From contig NC_088305.1 in assembly GCF_032854445.1 (NCBI RefSeq), positions 191,001 to 255,000 on the forward strand: a DNA stretch of 64,000 nucleotides, in the 5' to 3' direction. Made by a program: the position numbers and the translations under genes. This DNA is from Liolophura sinensis. Its lineage: Eukaryota; Mollusca; Polyplacophora; Chitonida; Chitonidae. Below, piece by piece: positions 1-13,800 of the stretch (its first letter is position 1; each line of letters opens with the position of its first letter). A model generated the notes under the pieces. It had not been told where the DNA came from. It searched no databases and saw only the letters and a list, made by a program, of their open reading frames with translations.

Positions 1-1475
1 TGATGTCATTCACACTGAGGTTAGCACTCTGATGTCATTCACACTGAGGTTCCCGTGGCTTACATACAATGTACCTGGTAAAGAGCGCTCTGATGTCATT
101 CACGCTGAGGTTCCCGTGGCTTACATACAATGTACCTGGTAAAGAGCACTCTGATGTCATTCACGCAGAGGTTCCCGTGGCTTACATACAATGTACCTGG
201 TAAAGAGCGCTCTGATGTCATTCACCCTGAGGTTCCCGTGGCTTACATACAATGTACCTGGTAAAGAGCCCTCTGATGTCATTCACGCTGAGGTTCCCGT
301 GGCTTACATACAATGTACCTGGTAAAGAGCGCTCTGATGTCATTCATGCTGAGGTTCCCGTGGCTTACATACAATGTACCTGGTAAAGAGCGCTCTGATG
401 TCATTCACACTGAGGTTCCCGTGGCTTACATACAATGTACCTGGTAAAGAACGCTCTGATGTCATTCATGCTGAGGTTCCCGTGGCTTACATACAATGTA
501 CCTGGTAAAGAGCGCTCTGATGTCATTCACACTGAGGTTCCCGTGGCTTACATACAATGTACCTGGTAAAGAGCACTCTGATGTCATTCACGCTGAGGTT
601 CCCGTGGCTTACATACAATGTACCTGGTAAAGAGCACTCTGATGTCATTCACGCTGAGGTTCCCGTGGCTTACATACAATGTACCTGGTAAAGAGCGCTC
701 TGATGTCATTCATGCTGAGGTTCCCGTGACTTACATACAATGTACCTGGTAAAGAGCGCTCTGATGTCATTCATGCTGAGGTTCCTGTGGCTTACATACA
801 ATGTACCTGGTAAAGAGCGCTCTGATGTCATTCACACTGAGGTTAGCACTCTGATGTCATTCATGCTGAGGTTCCCGTGGCTTACATACAATGTACCTGG
901 TAAAGAGCACTCTGATGTCATTCACACTGAGGTTCCCGTGGCTTACATACAATGTACCTGTTAAAGAGCGCTCTGATGTCATTCATGCTGAGGTTCCCGT
1001 GGCTTACATACAATGTACCTGCTAAAGAGCGCTCTGATGTCATTCACACTGAGGTTCCCGTGGCTTACATACAATGTACCTGGTAAAGAGCACTCTGATG
1101 TCATTCACGCTGAGGTTCCCGTGGCTTACATACAATGTACCTGGTAAAGAGTGCTCTGATGTCATTCACGCTGAGGTTCCCGTGGCTTAAATACCTGGTA
1201 AAGAGCACTCTGATGTCATTCAAGCTGAGGTTCCTGTTGCTTGCATACAATGTACATGGTAAAGAGCACTCTGATGTCATTCACGCTGAGGTTCCCGTGG
1301 CTTACATGCAATGTACCTGGTCAAGAGCACTCTGATGTCACTCACGCTGAGGTTCCCTTGGCTTACATACAATGCACCCGGTAAAGAGCACTTTGATGTC
1401 ATTCACACTGAGCTTCCTGTCATTACATACCTCGTGAAACGCACTCTGATGTCATTCACACTGAGGTTTCCTTGA
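1..1475. repeat. Minisatellite A, 61-bp unit, ~24 copies, AVL9 intron 12
   Basis: Units are mostly 61 bp, marked by TGATGTCATTCA and GTACCTGGTAAAGAG, decaying after about 1380. On the minus strand each unit reads ag/C CAC GGG AAC CTC AGC GTG AAT GAC ATC AGA. Joined to the two bases left by exon 12 this gives G-HGNLSVNDIRALF, which aligns with the next AVL9 segment in human (QGQYSVSDMKLRF). The array therefore probably carries copies of the exon 13 acceptor and exon start; the true exon should lie just left of base 1. Units vary mainly at the cac/cat/cgc position. Short open frames here have no meaning. Confidence 0.93.
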
Positions 1476-1729
1476 CATGGATGTCTGAAATCAAACAGAG
1501 AGAACGTCTTCAAACATTTATCAACATGCAGGTGATGCCACCGAGTAACTTGGTGCTGGTCAGTGGTTGAATGCCTGCTTTCTCATGTATGATGGAAGCT
1601 GCATTCAGAGACTGGAGCAATGATCATAATGAAGGGTCAGGGGAGACCACTCTATCTTTACCATTAGTACTGGCACAAAACAACAGTAAGGATTTGGGAT
1701 ATGTGCTTGGTGGAGTCTCAATCCCTTAC

Positions 1730-1844
1730 CCTGGCTGTGCCTGGTTGATGCCTGGGTGGGGACAACTGTGCCACACCCTGTAGTTGTGGGTCATCTTCCA
1801 GGTGTTCACGTACACCTGGCCAAAGTCGTCAAGAAGCTGATCGT
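1730..1844 (-). CDS. AVL9: AVL9 exon 12 (last one in window)
   Basis: Acceptor tttcttgcag/ACGATCAGC, donor CCAGG/gtaagg. With the split codon it reads DDQLLDDFGQVYVNTWKMTH then NYRVWHSCPHPGINQAQP; human has DNEKILSDYGTTFVTAWKNTHNYRVW. It ends two bases into a glycine codon. Its acceptor and first ~20 bases are copied in the 65-bp array 1852-3130. The next exon is not in the window; the array 1-1475 seems to carry copies of its start. Confidence 0.94.
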
Positions 1845-4800
1845 CTGCAAGAAAATAGCACATATACCAATTCACTTACGCTGGACTGACTGATCAAAAA
1901 ACTGATCATCTACAAGAAAATAACACACATACCAATTCATTTACACTGGACTGACTGATCAAAGAACTGATCATCTACAAGAAAATAACATATATACCAA
2001 TTCATTTACACTGGACTGACTGATCAAAGAACTGATCATCTACAAGAAAATAACACATATACCAATTCATTTACACTGGATTAACTGATCAAAGAACTGA
2101 TCATCTACAAGAAAATAACACACATACCAATTCATTTACACTGGGCTGACTGATCAAAGAACTGATCATCTACAAGAAAATAACACATATACCAATCCAT
2201 TTACACTGGACTGACTGATCAAAGAACTGATCATCTACAAGAAAATAACACATATACCAATTCATTTACACTGGACTGACTGATCAAAGAACTGATCATC
2301 TACAAGAAAATAACACATGTACCAATTCATTTACCTGGACTTAGTGATCAAAGAACTGATCATCTACAAGTAAATAACACATACACCAATTCATTTACAC
2401 TGGACTGACTGATCAAAGAACTGATCATCTACAAGAAAATAACACATGTACCAATTCATTTACACTGGACTGACTGATAAAAGAACTGATCATCTACAAG
2501 AAAATAACACATATACCAATTCATTTACACTGGACTGACTGATCAAAGAACTGATCATCTACAAGTAAATAACACATGTACCAATTCATTTACACTGGAC
2601 TGACTGATCAAAGAACTGATCATCTACAAGAAAATAACACATATACCAATCCATTTACACTGGACTGACTGATCAAAGAACTGATCATCTACAAGAAAAT
2701 AACACATATACCAATTCATTTACACTGGACTGACTGATCAAAGAACTGATCATCTACAAGAAAATAACACACATACCAATTCATTTACACTGGACTGACT
2801 GATCAAAGAACTGATCATCTACAAGAAAATAACACATATACCAATTCATTTACACTGGATTAACTGATCAAAGAACTGATCATCTACAAGAAAATAACAC
2901 ATATACCAATTCATTTACACTGGACAGAGTGATCAAAGAACTGATCATCTACAAGAAAATAACACATATACCAATTCATTTACACTGGACTGACTGATCA
3001 AAGAACTGATCATCTACAAGAAAATAACACATATACCAATTCATTTACACTGGACTGACTGATCAAAGAACTGATCATCTACAAGAAAACAACACATGTA
3101 CCAATTCATTTACACTGGACTGACTGATCACAGGGATGGAGCAAGACAGAAGAGCCAGATGATTATTCATGTCTGATCAAATTCTGATGTCCATCAATGG
3201 TCCTACCCAACTTAATTACTGTTGCCAAAGAGCTACATTATTTGATGTGTGAAGTCACTCTTCACTTCTTCACTTCAATAGCCTCAACCTGCTATTCAAG
3301 GATGCACATTCACACACCATACCTTAAACTAGGGAGCAAAGAAAAACCCTAACCTTCAACCCACGTGTGATAGCAAAATATATTAGAGCTAAAAAAAGCT
3401 TAACCTGCCACCTAAAAATGTGCATTAACATATCATACCGGAGACTTGGGAGCAAAGAAAAAGTCTAACCTTCAATCTACGTCTGATAGCCCAATATACA
3501 AGAGCTTAAAAAAAAACATGAACTTGCCATCTGAGAATGTGCATTTACATGCCATACCTTAAACTAGAGAGCTAAACTAGAGAGCTAAACTAGAGAGCTA
3601 AGCTAGAGAGCTAAACTAGAGAGCTAAACTAGAGAGCTAAGCTAGAGAGCTAAACTAGAGAGCTAAACTAGAGAGCTAAACCAGAGAGCTAAACCAGAGA
3701 GCTAAACTAGAGAGCTAAACTAGAGAGCTAAGCTAGAGAGCTAAACCAGAGAGCTAAACCAGAGAGCTAAACTAGAGAGCTAAACTAGAGAGCTAAACCA
3801 GAGAGCTAAACCAGAGAGCTAAACCAGAGAGCTAAACTAGAGAGCTAAACTAGAGAGCTAAACCAGAGAGCTAAACTAGAGAGCTAAACTAGAGAGCTAA
3901 ACTAGAGAGCTAAACTAGAGAGCTAAACCAGAGAGCTAAACCAGAGAGCTAAACTAGAGAGCTAAACTAGAGAGCTAAACCAGAGAGCTAAACCAGAGAG
4001 CTAAACTAGAGAGCTAAACTAGAGAGCTAACCTAGAGAGCTAAACCAGAGAGCTAAACCAGAGAGCTAAACTAGAGAGCTAAACTAGAGAGCTAAACTAG
4101 AGAGCTAAACCAGAGAGCTAAACTAGAGAGCTAAACTAGAGAGCTAAACCAGAGAGCTAAACTAGAGAGCTAAACTAGAGAGCTAAACCAGAGAGCTAAA
4201 CCAGAGAGCTAAACTAGAGAGCTAAACCAGAGAGCTAAACTAGAGAGCTAAACTAGAGAGCTAAACCAGAGAGCTAAACCAGAGAGCTAAACTAGAGAGC
4301 TAAACTAGAGAGCTAAACCAGAGAGCTAAACTAGAGAGCTAAACTAGAGAGCTAAACCAGAGAGCTAAACTAGAGAGCTAAACAAAAAAGCCTAACCTTC
4401 AATCAATGAATGAGAGCCCATTTACCATAATACATACTCAGGAGCTAAAAGTAAAAGCTAAACCTTCAATCCATGTATGTCAGTCCATTACACAGGAGCT
4501 AAAACAAAAGCTTTTTACCCCTCTCACAATCCCTCGCCTTACTTTGTACAGGCGAGCTAATAAAACTGCATATTGGGACACTGTCTACCCTGAACTGGAT
4601 AAAGAATGTTATATGAAAATATGGGTATTTGACTGTCATTTCTTATTTCAAATTACCCATCTCTGCCAACAGTGAAGAAATCATCAAAGCTTACCACTGA
4701 CAGTAGAGGCAGCGAGTAATCCCAGCAGGTAACTCCTGAACTGAGCCCTCAACCACTGGTCTCCTCCTTCCCATTCTGTGGAGAAAATTAACACAAATTT

Positions 4801-7800
4801 AAGTCATAAACATAGCTGCTAAAGCAGCGATTCTGGGGTTTAAGTGGTGTCACTTCCAATTACCTTAATGGTGTCCATGTACAGATACATAACCAACTTA
4901 ATTAGAAAGCCTACGTTCTGTCTAGTCATTAGTGCACTGTAAGTACACTGTATGTAGATGTACCAAACAGAGTACAGCTGTAACAGTTTTCTGTCACATG
5001 ATTGCTAAATATGGTGGAAATTGCCCTTTTGGCAATATGATCGTGATTTGCTGCAAAACTAAATGCAGCAGGAAAGAAGTAAGACCAGATTCATGATCAG
5101 GAACTTGAACTCCTTTGGGTAGCATGCCTATAATGTTTGTACATTTACCCTAGTCATAAATGCATCTTAAATGCATCATATAACATGGGGACGTCAAAGT
5201 GCCAAATATAGTAAATTGTCCTTTGGATAATTTTTCAAGAACTGCAACTCCCACATTTACTAAGACACTTTAATGATTTTCTGCACACATAGAGTACATG
5301 TACAGCCTCTTGCACACAGCCATTTTCAGTTTTACAGCTATAGCGGTTTTGTGTCGCATGACCTCCAAAAGTGTGGGAAAATTTCACTTCTTCAGCCTTT
5401 AATGGTAATTTCCGAAAAAACTGTGCTATGTACCCTCTACGAACTGCACCCTCTAGGAACTACTCCTCCTCAGTGATCACCCTGACTTGTACATCAGCAA
5501 ACCGAACCCCATGGACACCTCTCCATCGTGCCCCCATACCACAATAACCACTGTACTATGTGACAGTGGTCACACGCTGACCTGTACCCTCTAGGAACTT
5601 CTCCTCCTCAGTGACCACCTTGACCAGTACATCAGCAAACCTTTCCCCATGGATACCTCCTCCCCTCCCTCCTCACACCACAATAACCACTGTGCTATGT
5701 GACAGTGGTCACACACTGACCTGTACCCTCTACGAACTTCTCCTCCTCGCTGACCACCTTGACCAGTACATCAGCAAACCTTCCCCCATGGATACCTCCC
5801 CCCCTCCCTCCTCACACCACAATAACCACTGTGCTATGTGACAGTGGTCACACACTGACCTGTACCCTCTAGGAACTTCTCCTCCTCAGTGACCACCTTG
5901 ACCAGTACATCAGCAAACCTTACCCCATGGATACCTCCCCCCCTCCCTCCCCACACCACAATAACCACTGTGCTATGTGACAGTGGTCACACACTGACCT
6001 GTACCCTCTACGAACTTCTCCTCCTCAGGGACCACCTTGACCGGTACATCAGCAAACCTTACCCCGTGGATACCTCTCCCCCTCCCTCCCCACACCACAA
6101 TAACCACTGTGCTATGTGACAGTGGTCACACACTGACCTGTACCCTCTACGAACTTGTTCTCCTCCTCAGTGACCACCTTGACCAGTACGTCAGCAAACC
6201 TTACCCCATGGATACCTCTCCACCTCCCTCCCCACACCACAATAACCACTGTGCTATGTGACAGTGGTCACACACTGACCTGTACCCTCTAGGAACTTGT
6301 TCTCCTCCTCAGTACCCGCCTTGACCAGTACATCAGCAAACCTTACCCCGTGGATACCTCTCCCCCTCCCTCTCCACACCACAATAACCACTTTGCTATG
6401 TGACAGTGGTCACACAATGACATGTACCCTCCAGGAACTTCTCCTCCTAAGTGACCACCTTGACGAGTACATCAGCAAACCTTACCCCATGGATACCTCC
6501 CCCCCTCCCTCCCCACACCACAATAACCACTGTTCTATGTGACAGTGGTTACACACTGACCTTTACCCTCTAGGAACTTCTCCTCCTCAGTGACCACCTT
6601 GACCAGTACATCAGCAAACCTTACCCCGTGGATACCTCTCCCCCTCCCTCCCCACACCACAATAACCACTGTTCTATGTGACAGTGGTTACACACTGACC
6701 TTTACCCTCTACGAACTTCTCCTCCTCAGTGACCACCTTGACCAGTACATCAGCAAACCTTACCCCGTGGATACCTCTCCCCCTCCCTCCCCACACCACA
6801 ATAACCACTGTGCTATGTGACAGTGGTCACACACTGACCTGTACCCTCTAGGAACTTCTCCTCCTCAGTGACCACCTTGACCAGTACATCAGCAAACCTT
6901 ACCCCATGGATACCTCCCCGCTCCCTCCTCACACCACAATAACCACTGTGCTATGTGACAGTGGTCACACACTGACCTGTACCCTCTAGGAACTTCTCCT
7001 CCTCAGTGACCACCTTGACCAGTACATCAGCAAACCTTACCCCATGGATACCTCCCCGCTCCCTCCTCACACCACAATAACCACTGTGCTATGTGACAGT
7101 GGTCACACACTGACCTGTACCCTCTAGGAACTTCTCCTCCTCAGGGACCACCTTGACGAGTACATCAGCAAACCTTACCCCGTGGATACCTCTCCCCCTC
7201 CCTCCCCACACCACAATAACCACTGTGCTATGTGACAGTGGTCACACACTGACCTGTACCCTCTAGGAACTTCTCCTCCTCAGTGACCACTTTGACCAGT
7301 ACATCAGCAAACCTTACCCCGTGGATACCTCTCCCCCTCCCTCCCCACACCACAATAACCACTGTGCTATGTGACAGTGGTCACACACTGACCTGTACCC
7401 TCCAGGAACTTGTTCTCCTCCTCAGTAGCCGCCTTGACCAGTACATCAGCAAACCTTACCCCGTGGATACCTCTCCCCCTCCCTCCCAACACCACAATAA
7501 CCACTGTGCTATGTGACAGTGGTCACACACTGACCTGTACCCTCCAGGAACTTGTTCTCCTCCTCAGTAGCCGCCTTGACCAGTACATCAGCAAACCTTA
7601 CCCCGTGGATACATCTCCCCCTCCCTCTCCACACCACAATAACCACTGTGCTATGTGACAGTGGTCACACACTGACCTGTACCCTCTACGAACTTCTCCT
7701 CCTCAGTGACCACCTTGACCAGTACATCACCAAACCTTACCCCGTGGATACCTCTCCCCCTCTCTCCTCACACTACAATAACCACTGTGCTATGTGACAG

Positions 7801-10800
7801 TGGTCACACACTGACCTGTACCCTCTAGGAACTTCTCCTCCTCAGTGACCACCTTGACCAGTACATCAGCAAACCTTACCCCATGGATACCTCTCCCCCT
7901 CCCTCCCCACACCATAATAACCACTGTGCTATGTGACAGTGGTCACACACTGACCTGTACCCTCTAGGAACTTCTCCTCCTCAGTGACCACCTTGACCAG
8001 TACATCAGCAAACCTTACCCCATGGATACCTCTCCCCCTCCCTCCCCACACCACAATAACCACTGTGCTATGTGACAGTGGTCACACACTGACCTGTACC
8101 CTCCAGGAACTTGTTCTCCTCCTCAGTAACCGCCTTGACCAATATGTCAGCAAATCTCAGGTCAGCAGTGGTCATCTGCAGCTGCTTCCGTAACTCTACA
8201 TCACTGATGTCTATCTTACCATCATTCACCTGTAACATATCAATGCTGCCATTAATCAGGACTACATATATGTGGCATTGAATGTACACAACTGTTCACC
8301 TACAACAAGCAATGTTATGGTACTATCATTCACCTAATACACACATGTAACAATGAATGTACACAATCGCTCACCTAAAACAAGCAATATTATGCTACCT
8401 AATACACACATGTAGCAATGAACGTCCACAATCCCTCACCTACAACAAGCAATATTATGCTACCTAATACACACATGTAGCAATGAATGTACACAATCCC
8501 TCACCTACAACAAGCAATATTATGCTACCTAATACACACACATAGAAATGAATGTACACAATTGCTCCCCTACAACAAGCAATATTATGCTACCTAATAC
8601 ACACATGTAAAAATGAATGTGCACAATCACTCCCCTACAACAAGCAATATTATGCTACCTAATACACACATGTAGCAATGAATGTACACAATCGCTCACC
8701 TACAACAAGCAATATTGTGATACCTAATACACACACATAGAAATGAATGTACACAATCCCTCACCTACAACAAGCAATATTATGCTACCTAATACACACA
8801 TGTAGCTATGAATGTACACAATTGCTCCCCTACAACAAGCAATATTATGCTACCTAATACACACACATAGCAATGAATGTACACAATCACTCCCCTACAA
8901 CAAGCAATATTATGATACCTAATACACACACATAGAAATGAATGTACACAATTGCTCCCCTACAACAAGCAATATTATGCTACCTAATACACACATGTAG
9001 CAATGAATGTACACAATCGCTCACCTACAACAAGCAATATTATGCTACCTAATACACACATGTAGCAATGAATGTACACAATCCCTCACCTACAACAAGC
9101 AATATTATGCTACCTAATACACACATGTAGAAATGAATGTACACAATCGCTCCCCTACAACAAGCAATATTATGCTACCTAATACACACATGTAGAAATG
9201 AATGAATGAATGAATGATATGGATTAATGCCAGTATTGCATTAATACTGTGGTCACAATATGTTAAATAAACCTACCCGTAGAAGCCGCCGCATACTCTC
9301 AACAAAAAAGTTCCTGGATTTTCTCAGCTTATTTCTTACTTTTTTCTACATATGTCTTACCTACGAAAACAACTACAACACAGCAATCTTACCTTTAAGA
9401 TCAGTCTTACAATTCCTCACCACGGTAAGTGGCCAATGGGAACTTGTCTGTGCTAATACTTACATCCACGATGACGTCAGTAAGATGTCTCTTCTGTTTA
9501 AACAGGACATTGGTGGCGCCAATCATAAAACTCTTCACGTTGACGTCTTGGAGGAGGTCGTAATACTGCAGACACAGGTATGGGTGGCAAAGACAGCCCT
9601 TGGATGACAACAACAACAACAATGTCATGAGTATAGCCATTGTCCATGCTTAGTAAGCCTGGGGGAAAATTACGACCATCTGCAGGTTGTTAGCAGACCT
9701 TCCCACATACGGTCAGAGAGGAAGCCAGCATGAGCTGGACTTGAACTCACAGCGACCGCACTGGTGAGAGGGATTCTGTACTTAAGTTAACAATACATAA
9801 TCGCATGAAAGAGTTGAACACAGTTATTTTTCATTTTGGGGGTAAAATTTACCATCTTGTCATGACTATGGTCCTTTTTCATGCATATCTCCTGTAATTG
9901 GTCAAGAATCTCTGTAAATGATACATAAATAATTAATATGAGTCTAAGTTTATATAAAAAAGAAAAGTAATACTATGGACAAACAAGTGTAGTAAACCAC
10001 CTTGCTGTACAAAGCTCTCACACTTTGCACGTCACTTACATGTACCCCACATTAACATCAGTTAAAAATTATCCTGTGCAGACAAGAACAAGAACATGCT
10101 TTATTTATTAATTAATCTGATTGCTGTTTAATGCCGTACTTAACAATTGTTCACTTATTCCCAGAGTAAACCACTGACTACTGGCAACCCAAATTACTGA
10201 CATTGCTCCGATGTGTTGTGTACAGACAAGACAGACATGCACATAATACATGTGGAAGACAAGTGATCTTTAACAAACGTTCGGCTGTGCAAACGGCACT
10301 ACAGTCCCAAAACAACCACCGCCCGGAAATCTAAAATTTTTCAGTCCATGAAAGGCAAGCACTTTAACCATTCAGCCACAGTTTGTTCACATAAGGGGTT
10401 CACAGTGGTGATAGCTGTCAAAACAAATTTAGAGGGGAGAACCCGAATTTAAGGGGTGGGGGGGGGGGGGGTCATTTCCAATTTCATTTGCAAATATTCC
10501 CAAACACTGACAGATGATATGCAAAGAATAGAGGGCTTAATAACAATTGAATTTTATTTGAGGTGGGGGGGGGGAGTCATATTGGGCATATATTTCTCCA
10601 CTTTCCTTAACACCACACTCATCATGGTATAGGACATGTATCCTTCAAGCTGTCTCCTGAGCACACTGATTAACGTACCTTTGTAAACACAGCCAGTGGG
10701 AAGCCATATTCGTCTTGATGCAGACTGGTCAGTGACCTTGTCAGTTCTGAGGGCTTTTCATCATCCTGGTTTAGTGCCAGCTTATCTTTGCCTGATCTCT

Positions 10801-13800
10801 GGAAAGCACTGCTCAGTTTGTTACGAATGGTGCGTGCCGATCGTCTTGGACTGGACTGATTTGATTCCAAGGTTTTCTTGTCGTCCGAGCTGTTGACTTT
10901 GCTCACGATTCTAAAGGACGTGTCTTCGTCGGATGTTTCCGTCAGCACGTCGGTCTCGTTTGAAGCAGAGTCTGTCCTGTCCATTGTCTGGATTGTCGGT
11001 TGCTTCTGTTGGTTTGATGTCATACCTGGATTAAGGTTTTCATGGCTTGGGGTTGAACCGTCTTGTAATTCCTGGTCAATTTCCAGTAACAGCCGGTCTT
11101 CTTCCCAAGAGAAGCAGTCCTCCTTGTCGATTTCGCTGATACTTTCCGGAGAGTCGATATCCCTGATTAGCGAGCTGTCGCTGACATGGCGTCCACTGCG
11201 TGATGTTGATTGTTTCTCTTCATCACTCATGTTTACTATCAGAGAAGGAGGTGTTTTTTCATGCTCTGGGGTACGTGCTGGAGAATCATCAGAAAACAGA
11301 GCATCTGCCTGGCAATGTGAGTTTGACTGAACTGCCTCCACATGCGTGATATTGCCTGTATTGGCCAGGGGATCGGGAATAGAGCTATACTGGATGACTT
11401 TCTGTTTATCTCCTTTCTCAGCGGATGATGACTTCTGTCTTTCAGGGGTCACAAAGGTAATGTTTTTCAGGCTCTGGCTGCCCCCATTTGTTTTTTCTGG
11501 AATATTTTTCACACTAGTGTCTTTCAGTTGTCTATTTTCGACATTCTTACCATGTTTGTTTACACTGTTTATGTATGGCAGAACACCAAGTGGATCAGCT
11601 CTACATGACTCAGCATTTGTATCACTATCTGTATTATCACAAGGAGTATCGCAGGGTTTATCTCCCTTGGTGCACTCTTCAATTCGGTTTCTACTGTCAG
11701 TCTGTTCCTTGACAACGTCTTCATCTTTTGTCTTTAGTTTGGAATGTTTGTGGTTGGGCACATCTTTGTAGCTGATTTCCAAGTAATCATTCATGTCTAT
11801 GCCAAAGTGTGCCAGCTTGAGAGTTGGCGACAACTGTCTTTGAAGACAATAACTTGCAGACTCTTGTAGACCATGTTCTAACATGCCTGAAACACATAAA
11901 ACCTTGTTCCATTACGCTACCAAAAATAGAAGAAAATATGCTACATAAAATATAAGGTATTCCACACTAAAACACGAGTTCAGGTGAACACAACACACAC
12001 CCCAACAAATGCATTTGTTTGAAATGTATAAAAGAATACCAGCAGCACTGTGGTGAAAATAACCCCTCAGGCGAATCTTCACTGCAAGTGGACAAAGGTG
12101 TCCTCCTCCTCAAATCCAAACTTCACGCGGAAAACAGCTGGCCTCATAGTCCGGACACAAAATTATACATGTATCTATTTATACAATATATGTGAGGAAA
12201 ATGGCTATCTGGTTACCATGGCAACTGTGAAAATGGACAAGTGTAAGTCGCGACACACTGTCATCTGTGTATCCACCAAAAATTATAACTCTATGTGGAA
12301 ATCTGTTGGAGTTACAGCCCAGACACGAAATCATATCTATGTATACAGTATATAGTATATATAGGGAAACTGGCGATCTGTTAACCATGACAACAGAGGA
12401 AATGAAAAAATTTGAGTCATGACACATTGTCATCTGTGTATGTATGAATGCACCAAAATTATAACTCTACACAGAAAAATGTTGGAGTTATAGGTGGGAC
12501 ACAAACTCCTATCTATGTGTACAGTATATATAAGGAAAATGGCTACCTGGTTACTATGACAACTGCAAAAATGGACAAACGTGAGTCCCCCCACAGCGTC
12601 ATCTGTGTATCTATGAATCCACCAAAAACTAAAACTCTGTGGAAAACTGTTGGAGTTATAGGCCAGACACGAAATCATATCATATTATTATAGTACACAT
12701 AGGGAAATAGCAATCTGGTAAGCATGACAACTGCAAAAATGGACAAATGTGAATCAGGACACATCATCATCATCTGTGTATGTATGTATCCACCAAACGT
12801 TAAACCTATATATGCAGAAAACTGTTGGAGTTTGAGCCCAGATACGAATATGCCGCATGAATTCTGTTTTCCTAAACCTCTACATGAATGCTGTTTTCCT
12901 AAACCAGTCTAGAACTCTTCTTTCCTAAACCTCTACATGAATGCTGTTTTCCTAAACCTCTACATGAATGCTGTTTTCCTAAACCATTACAAGAATTCTG
13001 CTTTCCTAAACCTTAAACATGAATTCTGTTTGTCTAAACCTCTGCATGAATTCTGTTTTCCTTAACCTTTCCATGGGTTCTGTTTCCCCAAACCACTGTT
13101 GCATGAATTCTGTTTTCCCAAAAGTTTCCACGAATTACTCTTTAACCTTTACACAATTCTCTTCTTCACCTTTACGTGAATTCTGTATGCTTTAACCTTT
13201 AAAGTGAACATAAAATCTGCCACTGTATATACATAGAAAAAATGATATAGCACACAGTTATGGCACTGACGGACAATTCACTCAGAGTAGCCATGTTGTA
13301 GAAGCCTTTATGAACTTGGCTACTTACTAGCACTGAAAGCGTCATGTGATAATTCACTCTCACATCAAAAACCCTATTACCTCTCGATTGTCAGTGTGGT
13401 TTCTTACAGTGAACAGACAGATATAAATGCATAATAATATAAATGATTTTTCAGTTACCTTAAGTGTTCAAATGATGCATTTTGAACCACAGATTTAAGA
13501 GCAGGGAACTGAGAACGGCTGCCCGTGTAACAATGCATACATGTTGGGCAGGATACTACAGTAACTTGTCAGAGTGAGCTGGCAAGAAAATCTCCTTGCG
13601 AGAGTCATTGCTTGAAGAAAAAAAATAGTGACTATGCATAATTTTTCCTTAGCAAAATCAGATTTATTATGAAAATATCTTCTCAAAATCTGAATGAAAA
13701 ATCTGTTATCAATCAGTAGGTCCTGCTATGTTTGGTAAAATCCCTGAAGTCGGTACAGCCAGTTAGGGCAAATGCTTACACCTATGCAGGACGAGCAGGA

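Noticed and set aside
3295-4700. Copying of the AVL9 exon 11 donor into the repeats near array C
   Set aside because: Only AAGCTTA-like words are shared; no exon sequence is included and the match is too short to count as a captured junction.
10457-10574. G-quadruplex candidate
   Set aside because: Two isolated single G runs about 95 bp apart, not four tracts with short loops.
10696-11771. Plus-strand open frames of 66-150 codons
   Set aside because: Antisense shadows of AVL9 exon 8, whose minus-strand product matches the family at both ends and joins its neighbours in phase.
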